A stretch of DNA of 10,836 bases from NCBI GenBank assembly GCA_002469975.1, contig DKMG01000026.1, positions 1-10,836 of the forward strand. Direction: 5' to 3'. This document shows, one piece after another, positions 1 to 7,197 of the stretch; the stretch's first letter is position 1, and each line of letters begins with the position of its first letter. Made by a program: the position numbers and the translations under genes. The DNA is from Proteobacteria bacterium UBA7420. GTDB taxonomy: Bacteria; Pseudomonadota; Gammaproteobacteria; Magnimaribacterales; D2472. The notes below the pieces were generated by a model that saw only the letters and a program-made list of their open reading frames with translations, was not told the DNA's origin and made no database searches.

Positions 1-1
1 T

Positions 2-3000
2 ACTTTGCTTTCAGCCTCCATCTTAAGTTGGGCATTATTTTTCATACTCCTGACGCTCATGCTGTTTCCTGGCCCAATTGTTAACCAAATAAGCAATGCG
101 CTGCCAGGTTCATATAATATTTCATATTCAAAGCTTATTAATCATGGCTCGCCTCTTAACCCAAGGCTCAACTTTACCAATCTTGAGATTGTAAAGGACA
201 ACGTTACATTGCTTGAAGCAAAAACACTTGAGATAGGAGTGAGATTGTCACTGAATATAATATTCGGTCGCATGGAGTTAAATTCCCTTGTCATAGAAGA
301 TGCTTTTATTCTGCTGAAGAATTCTACTGAGGCCCCCTTGTCTAAGCTAAAAGTAAATTTTTCTTATAATGTTTTTCTAGATATTTCAAATTTTTCTCTT
401 TTGAACAACGACACGAGTATGGTGGCAAATGGTCAATTGAATGGCTTATTACCTGGACTGGCAAATGGATATTTTAATATTACTCATGGCGAGAAGATTA
501 GCAATTTTTCTGTGAGCTCGGATGGGGTTTCTTCTAATTTTTTACTGAGCTTAAAAGAGTTTAACTGGATGCAATTCTCAATTAATCCTCTTCATGCACC
601 ATTCAGATCTATGCGTTTTGGAGTCAACCTATTAGGTTCTATGGGCGCACAGGATTCAATGATAAAGGGTTCTACCAGCTATCAAGATACTAATTTTGGT
701 AGCTTCTTAGTAAAACAAAACTATGGATCGTTTGAATTCCAGTCCAATGACAGAGTGGCTTCTTTGCGCCTACATCAGTTTCTTCAACCCTTTATTGATG
801 ATGAATATCCTATTTTATTTGATCGCATCACATCATCTATCAGCATCCCAAAACTCTTCTTCAATACTCAAGTATTAGAGCAAAAAAGACCTTACTTTTC
901 TAATCTGGGTTTGGAGAATTTGACTGCCTCCTATGATCGTGGAACTTTAAAATATTCAGCCGAAGTAAGCACTCTAGACTTAGTAGATATATATTTTTCT
1001 AAAATTATCAATCTTAAAGGTGGCTTTTCAGGAGTGGATGATAAGATCAAATTCACCATATCACCATCTCAGTCCTTTATTACCGATGGCGAGCATGCAC
1101 AGCACCCTCTAGAAATTAATGCTCAAGGCAGCTTTGTTGACAAAGAACTTTATCTCAAAGGCAAGATTAATGAGCTGATAGGAGACTTGAGTTTTATTTT
1201 AAGTCTCACTGGGGACCAAAAGAAGCCGCTTACTCTAAAATTATCAGGAAAAAATATATCTAAAAACTTTATTCTGACTGCAATTCCAGGACCTCTTGGC
1301 AAGGTAAGAAATTTTATTGATATGAGCGTTGAAACTGGCAGGTTAAATAATATCTTTCTTGATTACTCATCCTCCAGTAACTTGCAGGCCCAAAATTTAA
1401 TCTTGAAATTATCAATGGAAAGTGCGGGATTAGAATTAGCCACTGATACTAAGCTTATATTTAGCAAGAATATCGTTGAAATCAATAATAATAACTTGTA
1501 TTTTTTTGGGTCACCCGGAACGGTTAACCAGCTTCCTATCAAATCTATGGTTGGCGAATTAAACTTTCAGGATCAAATACTTAGATATGCATCCACCCAT
1601 ACTTTTTCAGCTTCTGATTTTAAAATGGTTCTTAATAATTCTGATATGCCGCCAATCAATCTCAATTCTGGAGGGTTAAGCAAGGGTCATTTTAATCTCT
1701 TATCTCGAGAGCAGTATAATTTTTCATCAATCTACATAAAAGATTTTTTCTTGCCTTTATACCAAGAAAACTCGTTGAGCATTTTGGGCGGGCAGGTATT
1801 TATCTCAAATCTTAATCAAGTCAACGGCTTCTTGAGCGGGCGATTATTGGAAGAAGATATTGATATTTCTCTTCAAGGTAAAAATTTACTAAGCTCATAT
1901 GAGCTAGACTTTCAGGCAGATTTAAAGCTACAACCGCAAGATTTTTTACCTGCATCATCCTTGGGGCAGTTATCTGGTAAAGGTGCTTTTGTGTTTGAGC
2001 TAGGTGTGCATAAAAATATGCCTCCCACTCTTAATATTTTCTCTAACTTGGAGGGCATTGAGTTAGATTCCCAATTTTCATTTTTAAACAAGAAAAAATT
2101 ACGAGTTCTTCCTACTCAAATTACCATTTCTAATTTTATTGATCCTGAAATTTATCTTTCAAATGAATTGATAGATTTACATCTTCACTCTTTAAACAAA
2201 CCCCAAGGCTATATTGCCATTGGTCAAGCATTGCCAGCACAATTTACTTATTTAAAAAAAACTACAGGCCTAAATATTTATCTTTTAATAAATGAGTTGA
2301 ACGCTGCGGTGATAAGTAGCTGGCCTTCCATGCAATCAGATAATAGCAATCAATTTATAGAGAATGTTGTAGTTGAAATTAAGAATTTTGAAATGCTTGG
2401 CAATCAATACAATCAAGTAACAGGGATTTTTTCATTAGATGCTGGCAATCTAGAGGGCAATATTAAGAGCAAAAATTTGAATGTAATTTTGAAGCAAGAT
2501 AGCTCTGGTTTTGTGAGTGCAGAATTCAATAATACTCATATTCAAGATGCTAGTTTTTTACATTTGAATACTAGCTCTCAAAATATACCCAATCTTAATG
2601 CAAGACTTATTGCTAAAAATTCCTCTCTCGGTGCTTTTAAAATTCAATCCTTGGATATGTATCTTTTAAAGAATAAGCACCTCACAACCCTCAATAATAT
2701 TCATTTACACTCTAATTTAATGACAGTCTCACCTCTTTCTCAAGATATGAATGCATACTTTGCTCATAATAGCCGGTCTGAGACATATAAACTGAGAGGG
2801 ACCTATTTACTCAAAGATTCCTCTAAAATTCCATTAATTAAGGACTTTGCAAATTTCTCATATTTTAATGGTGATATTAATTTGCAGTGGACGGACTTAC
2901 AGAGACTGCAGAACATCGAGGGCAGCCTGAGCTTTACTCTAAAAGATCTCTTGGTTGAGAATAAAACCTCAACATCCGTAGCTTTTAATTTGCTGGGAAT

Positions 3001-3409
3001 TTTAAATTTAAAAAATATTCTTGGCAAGGTTGCAAATCTAGACCTCACACTGAATGAGTTCACTGCCACCCAATTAAATAGAGTTCAAGGAGATTTGATG
3101 TTTAGTCAATCAAAGGCTAGATTATCGTCACCAATGTTTATAGAAACCAATACAGCAAAAATGAGATGGATAGGTCAGATCAATAAGAATAATCAAGGCG
3201 AGCTTAATGCATTGGATTTAAGTTTAGATCTCAGAATTAGATTAGGGGAAAATATACCTTGGTATGCAGCTCTGCTTGGAGGGATTCCTGTAGTAGCAGG
3301 CTCTGCAGTAATAAGTGAAGTATTTGAAAAGAATATTGATAGCCTATCTAATTATCAGTATAAAGTATCTGGACTCCTCGCAAATCCAAAGATCCAAAGA
3401 ATTAATTAA
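2..3409 (+). CDS. yhdP: YhdP-family AsmA-like inter-membrane lipid transport protein (5' end cut by window edge)
   Basis: Known role of the family: very large envelope proteins (E. coli YhdP about 1266 aa) anchored in the inner membrane by one N-terminal helix, with a long beta-rich periplasmic part. Together with TamB and YdbH they move glycerophospholipid toward the outer membrane. Seen here: about 1135 codons open from the window edge. A hydrophobic segment lies at residues ~5-24 (counting from a TTG at position 5), followed by more than 1000 residues of beta-strand-like alternating sequence without further helices. The C-terminus has the family's typical ending: a short Gly-rich hydrophobic stretch (IPWYAALLGGIPVVAG, ~1084-1099), then YQYKVSG (~1117-1123) and NPKI. 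The frame is open to base 2, so the real start probably lies a little upstream and the TTG is only a placeholder. The gene converges on mgtE with 1 bp between the stop codons. Family assignment rests on architecture, length and the C-terminal motif. Confidence 0.87.
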   Translation, partial: TLLSASILSWALFFILLTLMLFPGPIVNQISNALPGSYNISYSKLINHGSPLNPRLNFTNLEIVKDNVTLLEAKTLEIGVRLSLNIIFGRMELNSLVIEDAFILLKNSTEAPLSKLKVNFSYNVFLDISNFSLLNNDTSMVANGQLNGLLPGLANGYFNITHGEKISNFSVSSDGVSSNFLLSLKEFNWMQFSINPLHAPFRSMRFGVNLLGSMGAQDSMIKGSTSYQDTNFGSFLVKQNYGSFEFQSNDRVASLRLHQFLQPFIDDEYPILFDRITSSISIPKLFFNTQVLEQKRPYFSNLGLENLTASYDRGTLKYSAEVSTLDLVDIYFSKIINLKGGFSGVDDKIKFTISPSQSFITDGEHAQHPLEINAQGSFVDKELYLKGKINELIGDLSFILSLTGDQKKPLTLKLSGKNISKNFILTAIPGPLGKVRNFIDMSVETGRLNNIFLDYSSSSNLQAQNLILKLSMESAGLELATDTKLIFSKNIVEINNNNLYFFGSPGTVNQLPIKSMVGELNFQDQILRYASTHTFSASDFKMVLNNSDMPPINLNSGGLSKGHFNLLSREQYNFSSIYIKDFFLPLYQENSLSILGGQVFISNLNQVNGFLSGRLLEEDIDISLQGKNLLSSYELDFQADLKLQPQDFLPASSLGQLSGKGAFVFELGVHKNMPPTLNIFSNLEGIELDSQFSFLNKKKLRVLPTQITISNFIDPEIYLSNELIDLHLHSLNKPQGYIAIGQALPAQFTYLKKTTGLNIYLLINELNAAVISSWPSMQSDNSNQFIENVVVEIKNFEMLGNQYNQVTGIFSLDAGNLEGNIKSKNLNVILKQDSSGFVSAEFNNTHIQDASFLHLNTSSQNIPNLNARLIAKNSSLGAFKIQSLDMYLLKNKHLTTLNNIHLHSNLMTVSPLSQDMNAYFAHNSRSETYKLRGTYLLKDSSKIPLIKDFANFSYFNGDINLQWTDLQRLQNIEGSLSFTLKDLLVENKTSTSVAFNLLGILNLKNILGKVANLDLTLNEFTATQLNRVQGDLMFSQSKARLSSPMFIETNTAKMRWIGQINKNNQGELNALDLSLDLRIRLGENIPWYAALLGGIPVVAGSAVISEVFEKNIDSLSNYQYKVSGLLANPKIQRIN
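3384..3399 (+). repeat. 8-bp perfect tandem duplication at the 3' end of yhdP
   Basis: ATCCAAAG occurs twice head to tail (3384-3391 and 3392-3399) within the last codons of yhdP. Because 8 is not a multiple of 3, the second copy changes the reading frame. With a single copy the protein would end NPKN followed by TAA; with two it ends NPKIQRIN. Confidence 0.8.
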
Positions 3410-3412
3410 TTC
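3399..3412. repeat. 14-bp perfect palindrome across the convergent yhdP/mgtE stop codons
   Basis: GAATTAATTAATTC reads the same on both strands and covers the yhdP TAA (3407-3409) and most of the mgtE stop (complement of 3411-3413). It is nearly all A/T with no loop or T-tract, so it is not a convincing intrinsic terminator. No other terminator is visible between these two convergent genes. Confidence 0.75.
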
Positions 3413-4766
3413 AAGTTAAGAATATGGTTGCCAATCCCAGGAATGAGAAGAAGCCAATAACATCAGTAACCGTGGTAACCACTACGCTGCCAGCAATTGC
3501 AGGGTCTTGATTAAACTTTCTTAGAATCATAGGTACAAAAATTCCTGCCACAGCGGAGGAGATAAGATTGATCACCATTGCCACAGAGATCAGCACAGAG
3601 ATTACAATCTCATGGAACCAAAGATAGGTTATTCCGCCTACCAAAATAGATAGTAAAATCCCATTGACGATTGACACTGCTAACTCTCGTTTAAATAACC
3701 AATTAATATTAGTAGAATTTATTTGCTGCAAAGTAAGGCCACGAATCATAATGGTTAGAGTTTGAGTCGCTGCTACACCTCCCATGCTCGCCACTATAGG
3801 CATTAAAATAGCCAAGTAAACTATTTGATCTATGGTGGCTTGAAACAAGCTAATGGTGAGTGAGGCTATAAAAGCGGTGATTAGATTAATTGAGAGCCAT
3901 AGCATCCTGCTTCTTGCAGCTCTTGCAGGAGCCGCAAATGTGTCTTCAGCAATACCAGCCATCCCAAGAAAATTTTGATCAGCGTCCTCACGAATAACAT
4001 CAACTACATCATCAATGGTAATTCTACCAATTAAATTTGAGTCTTCATCTACCACTGGAGCTGATACCCAATCATTTTGCTCAAACAATCTGGCAACATC
4101 TCTGTCACTCACATCAGCCTTTAATGGCTGGGTTGCTGTCTCCATGAGCTCTCTAATATTGAGGATTGGTTCAGAGACCAGAATGGTAGAAATAGGCAGA
4201 GAACCTAAATATTTATTTTCTCTGGAAACCACAAAAATTTGATCTGTATTTTTTGGCAGTTCTTTCTGGGCTCTTAGGTATCGCATCACCACTTCAAGGC
4301 TATGCTTTGGCCTAACACTTATGATATCAGTATTCATCAAGCCTCCAGCAGAATCCTCTGGATAGATTAATGCTTCTGTGATTCTTTGTCGGTCCCGCTT
4401 AGACATCGCGGACAAAACATTTTGTGTTTTGCTGTAGGGAAGAGTTTGGAGAATGTCTACAATCTCATCTAGCTCTAAGTCTTCTATAATTTGGATAAGC
4501 TCTGCGGTAGAGATTTCAGCAATTAATTCTTGCTGAATCTCATCGTTAAGCTCCGAGATTATTTCACCCTCATCTTGAATCTCAATCATGGACCAAAGTA
4601 ATTTTCTTTCTTTTGGAGGAAGTGATTCCAGGCTATGGGCTATCTCAGGTGCCTGCATATTTGCAAGCATTCTTTTAAGTTGGTTTAAGGATGAGCTGAC
4701 ATCTTTACCCTGAATGCTTTTCAGCAACTCATCTGAAGGAAATTGATGTGGAACGATATCACTCAT
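3411..4766 (-). CDS. mgtE: MgtE-type magnesium channel/transporter
   Basis: MgtE proteins are homodimeric inner-membrane Mg2+ channels whose cytoplasmic N and CBS domains bind Mg2+ and close the pore when Mg2+ is plentiful. Length (451 aa) is normal. Seen here: a helical, acidic N domain (~1-135); the linker motif YPEDSAGGLM (135-144); two CBS domains (~145-265, with GRITIDDVVDVI at 247-258); and a membrane part from ~288 with about five hydrophobic helices. The signature MPIVASMGG (322-330) is followed by VAATQTLT, where many homologues have NAGNQTLT or IAGSQTLT. TTVTDVIGFFSFLGLA (431-446) holds Asp435, equivalent to the ion-coordinating Asp432 of the Thermus channel. It is the last gene of the kdsD operon, starting 31 bp after rpoN. 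The ATG at 4766 is the only sensible start; its Shine-Dalgarno is weak. No M-box riboswitch can fit in the short gap. Confidence 0.95.
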   Translation of the reverse strand: MSDIVPHQFPSDELLKSIQGKDVSSSLNQLKRMLANMQAPEIAHSLESLPPKERKLLWSMIEIQDEGEIISELNDEIQQELIAEISTAELIQIIEDLELDEIVDILQTLPYSKTQNVLSAMSKRDRQRITEALIYPEDSAGGLMNTDIISVRPKHSLEVVMRYLRAQKELPKNTDQIFVVSRENKYLGSLPISTILVSEPILNIRELMETATQPLKADVSDRDVARLFEQNDWVSAPVVDEDSNLIGRITIDDVVDVIREDADQNFLGMAGIAEDTFAAPARAARSRMLWLSINLITAFIASLTISLFQATIDQIVYLAILMPIVASMGGVAATQTLTIMIRGLTLQQINSTNINWLFKRELAVSIVNGILLSILVGGITYLWFHEIVISVLISVAMVINLISSAVAGIFVPMILRKFNQDPAIAGSVVVTTVTDVIGFFSFLGLATIFLT

Positions 4767-4778
4767 AATCTTAATTCT

Positions 4779-4815
4779 AACTCAAGCCACAGAGGTTTTA
4801 TCTTTTTCTTGAGTT
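4779..4815 (-). repeat. 8-bp inverted repeat spanning the rpoN stop and the mgtE leader
   Basis: AACTCAAG (4779-4786) and CTTGAGTT (4808-4815) are perfect reverse complements separated by 21 nt. In the kdsD-mgtE transcript they could form a hairpin that encloses the rpoN stop codon and ends about 12 nt before the mgtE ATG. It lacks a following U-tract and the stem is short, so a terminator is unlikely. A translational or processing element, or chance, are the alternatives. Confidence 0.4.
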
Positions 4816-6060
4816 GGGAATATTGAGTTTCGTTCTATACTTTGCAATAGTTCTTCTGGCTAAATTAAATCCTCTTTTATTTAATATTTCTACTAATTTT
4901 TGATCACTGAGTTTTTTCGGACTATTGCCAATTACCCTTTTGATTTCTTCCATCAATTGCTGAGGAGTGACCTTTCTTGTTTTAGATACAGAAGCAGATA
5001 AAAGAGATCTCATAGATAAAGCCCCCTTAGGGGTTTGAATGTATTTTGCTCTCAGAATTCTTGAGACTGTAGATGGGCTAAGGTTTAGCTCTTTTGCTAA
5101 CTCTAAGTTGGTCAAAGAATTAAGTTGTAAAGACTGCCCAACTAAAAATTCTGCCTGTTTTTTGCAAATTAACTCACCAACTTCTCGCACTGTTTCATTT
5201 CGCTTTTCTACTGACCTGATTAGCCATTTTGCATCAGTAATTTTTTCTTGTAGAGCCTTGTTAGCAGCATTTTTTTTATCTTTTACTAGCTGCTCTAGCT
5301 CAGAATCTATTTGCAATTGCGGGAAATCATTTTGGATGAATTGAATCTCTAGCTCATTTTTTAGTGACAATATTTCAACATCTGGATAAATCATTTGAGT
5401 TGATTCAAAGCCTAGGCCGGGGGACAAGTCACAGGCTTTGATTAAAGATAAAGTGTGTTGAATGAGTTCTACAGGAAATTTATTTGATAGGCTAGATTTT
5501 ACATGCTCAAAATTTTTAAAATCAGGATTAAATAAAATTTCTTGCACTAATTCTTGTTGATTTTGAGGAAGATTTTTTCTTTTTAATTGAATATGTATTA
5601 CCTCCTTAAAGCTTCCTGCTCCGACTCCTGCAGGCTCCAAATGCTGAATAATGTTTTCTAAAACCAGTTGAATCTCATCAAGCGAACTCTCAAATTCAAG
5701 CAATTCTTCTAGCTCATGAAGGTCAATGTTAAGTATGCCACTTTCATCTAATGAGTGAACGATGCACGCCGCGATCTTTTTTTCTGAATTGGTTAACCCA
5801 AGATCCTCTAATTGATTTTGAAGGTGATCGGTAAGAGTAATCATCTCTGCTATATTTGACATGAAATCACTGTCATGCCCTGAGGCTAAAGTTTCATCGG
5901 ACTCTTTTTTTATAATAAAGGGGTTATTCTCAATCTCTGCATTGATCTTATTAATAATCTCAACCCTAGAGAGCTGCAGCAGATCGATTGATTTTCTTAG
6001 TTGTGGAGTCATTGAAAGCTGCTGCTTTTGTTGAAACTCCCTGACTAGCTTAATGGCCAT
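4798..6060 (-). CDS. rpoN: RNA polymerase sigma-54 factor
   Basis: Sigma-54 directs RNA polymerase to -24/-12 promoters and needs an AAA+ enhancer-binding protein to open DNA. Seen here: the Gln-rich region I (QQKQQLSMTPQL, 10-21, then SIDLLQLS), which contacts the activator. A core-binding region runs ~75-290, with LEPAGVGAGSFKE (141-153) matching the family's DPPGVGARDLRE motif. A helix-turn-helix follows at ~317-338 (LAKELNLSPSTVSRILR), then YIQTPKG. The C-terminal RpoN box ARRTIAKYR (401-409) reads the -24 element. At 420 aa it is shorter than the E. coli protein (477); most of the loss is the acidic region II, here only ~25 residues (52-76). The start at 6060 lies 3 nt after the lptB stop, indicating translational coupling. 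Adjacency to lptAB is classical. No enhancer-binding protein or clear -24/-12 promoter was seen in the window. Identification is secure. Confidence 0.97.
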   Translation of the reverse strand: MAIKLVREFQQKQQLSMTPQLRKSIDLLQLSRVEIINKINAEIENNPFIIKKESDETLASGHDSDFMSNIAEMITLTDHLQNQLEDLGLTNSEKKIAACIVHSLDESGILNIDLHELEELLEFESSLDEIQLVLENIIQHLEPAGVGAGSFKEVIHIQLKRKNLPQNQQELVQEILFNPDFKNFEHVKSSLSNKFPVELIQHTLSLIKACDLSPGLGFESTQMIYPDVEILSLKNELEIQFIQNDFPQLQIDSELEQLVKDKKNAANKALQEKITDAKWLIRSVEKRNETVREVGELICKKQAEFLVGQSLQLNSLTNLELAKELNLSPSTVSRILRAKYIQTPKGALSMRSLLSASVSKTRKVTPQQLMEEIKRVIGNSPKKLSDQKLVEILNKRGFNLARRTIAKYRTKLNIPNSRKR

Positions 6061-6063
6061 GTG

Positions 6064-6795
6064 TTAGGTATACATATTTCCAAAATATGTTTTTGTAACC
6101 AGGTCATTCCCAATAAGATCTTGAGCTGTGCCCTCTGCTATGACTTGGCCTGCATCCATAATAATTGCACGATCACATAAATTTAATGTTTCCCGTACAT
6201 TGTGATCAGTAATTAATATTGAAATCCCTCGAGCTGCAATTCTATTGAGTAAACTTTTAATATCCTCTATTGCTATAGGGTCAATGCCAGCAAAAGGCTC
6301 ATCTAGCAACAAGATGCTTGGATCACATGCTAGAGCTCTTGCTATCTCTACCTTTCTTCTTTGACCTCCTGAAAGCAATCGTCCCTTTTGACACAAGATA
6401 TCTCCAAGGCTGAATTCTTCCACAACCATATCAAAAAAACTGTTTTGATCTGCCTGGGCGTGAATTCTAAGCTCGGCAATGCCTCGAAGATTTTCTGCTA
6501 CAGTTAAGCCTTGAAAGATTGAGGCTTCTTGAGGCAAATAACTTAAGCCCACCAAAGACCTTTTGTGCATTGGGAGATTAGTCACAATATGACCGTCAAT
6601 TTCCACGCACCCCCTATCAGGAAATAGTAACCCAGCAGCAATATAAAATGCAGTGGTTTTCCCTGCACCATTAGGGCCAAGAAGCCCAACAATTTCATTC
6701 TTACCTACACAGCAGCTAACATCAGAAAGAATGCTTTTTCCAGCAATATTTTTATCAATGGTTGTTAGGGTTAGTCTATTTTCAGTCATTGGCAT
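6064..6795 (-). CDS. lptB: LPS export ABC transporter ATPase LptB
   Basis: LptB is the cytoplasmic ATPase dimer that powers LptFG in extracting LPS from the inner membrane. It has 243 aa, like E. coli (241). All ATPase motifs are intact: Walker A GPNGAGKTT (40-48), Q-loop Gln89 in LPQEAS, ABC signature LSGGQ (141-145), Walker B ILLLDEP (161-167), D-loop AGID (169-172) and switch His198 (TDHN). LSYLPQEASIF followed later by LTVAENL, and the C-terminal GTAQDLI and VTKTYFG, are typical of LptB rather than of other ABC ATPases. The start is ambiguous: ATG at 6795 or ATG at 6789 (the latter would begin MTENRLTL). Both lie inside the end of lptA, so the genes overlap by 14 or 8 bp and are probably translationally coupled; no Shine-Dalgarno is seen. 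The partners LptF, LptG and LptC are not in the window. Confidence 0.97.
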   Translation of the reverse strand: MPMTENRLTLTTIDKNIAGKSILSDVSCCVGKNEIVGLLGPNGAGKTTAFYIAAGLLFPDRGCVEIDGHIVTNLPMHKRSLVGLSYLPQEASIFQGLTVAENLRGIAELRIHAQADQNSFFDMVVEEFSLGDILCQKGRLLSGGQRRKVEIARALACDPSILLLDEPFAGIDPIAIEDIKSLLNRIAARGISILITDHNVRETLNLCDRAIIMDAGQVIAEGTAQDLIGNDLVTKTYFGNMYT

Positions 6796-7189
6796 TTATT
6801 TGATAGGTAATATTTTGTGAAAAAATAGAGCGGTTCTCGCTAAATAACTCTGCATTTCCCACCATTTCCATTGAAAGATTTGGAAAAATAATTAACCGAT
6901 CTGCTGTACCATTTATAGTTTGATCTATTGAGGAAAGAGACGCAGGACTTCCTACAATTAGTAAACTTTCTTTTCTAAAGTCTAGCAAACCACTCTCTCC
7001 TATAATTGTAAAATCACCAAAAGCAATCTTTAAACTCCCGCTTAAGCTTAACTGATCACTCGTTTCATCAAGAGTTACCCTTTCAGCATAAATAGATATA
7101 TTTTTAAAATTGACATGCTCGCTGCTCAAAGCTTGAGGCACTGAGAAGAAGAGCATCAGGCATATAAAAGAGTGCAGAGTGAATCTCAT
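6782..7189 (-). CDS. lptA: LPS transport periplasmic bridge protein LptA (short form)
   Basis: LptA is the periplasmic OstA-like beta-jellyroll protein that polymerises into the bridge carrying LPS from LptC to LptD. Seen here: a signal peptide (MRFTLHSFICLMLFFSVPQALSS, with likely cleavage around 22-23), then OstA repeats. YAERVTLDETSDQLSLSG (34-51) fits the family pattern of ADRLxLDxxxxxxxxxG; ADRLIIF (96-102) and GNAELF (111-116) fit the second half. It ends abruptly at 135 aa, compared with 185 in E. coli, so it keeps the core fold but lacks the extended C-terminal tail. Position directly upstream of lptB, with overlapping ends, supports the call. The start at 7189 lies 8 bp after the kdsD stop. 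LptC is the main alternative because it has a similar fold, but the cleavable-looking signal, the adjacency to lptB and the repeat pattern favour LptA. Confidence 0.86.
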   Translation of the reverse strand: MRFTLHSFICLMLFFSVPQALSSEHVNFKNISIYAERVTLDETSDQLSLSGSLKIAFGDFTIIGESGLLDFRKESLLIVGSPASLSSIDQTINGTADRLIIFPNLSMEMVGNAELFSENRSIFSQNITYQINAND

Positions 7190-7197
7190 TCTGAGTA

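Noticed and set aside
2803..3069. Open frame of 88 codons on the - strand inside yhdP
   Set aside because: Fully inside a well-supported gene on the other strand, no recognisable domain, no start context.
3405..3420. Intrinsic terminator between yhdP and mgtE
   Set aside because: The palindrome there is A/T-only except its end bases, has no loop and no T-tract.
4015..4242. Open frame on the + strand inside mgtE
   Set aside because: Antisense shadow of the CBS domain coding region; compositionally a mirror of it with no family features.
4767..4797. M-box or other Mg2+ riboswitch upstream of mgtE
   Set aside because: Only 31 bp are available, far too short for an M-box, and the flanking sequence is conserved rpoN coding DNA.
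5270..5277. Run of eight T (A8 in the rpoN coding strand), and A8 at 2264-2271 in yhdP, as programmed frameshift sites
   Set aside because: Both frames continue with intact conserved sequence on either side and no alternative product is evident; simple AT-rich homopolymers explain them.
5039..5344. 101-codon open frame on the + strand inside rpoN
   Set aside because: Antisense to the conserved helix-turn-helix part of rpoN; Cys- and Ser-rich in the manner of reverse-strand shadows.
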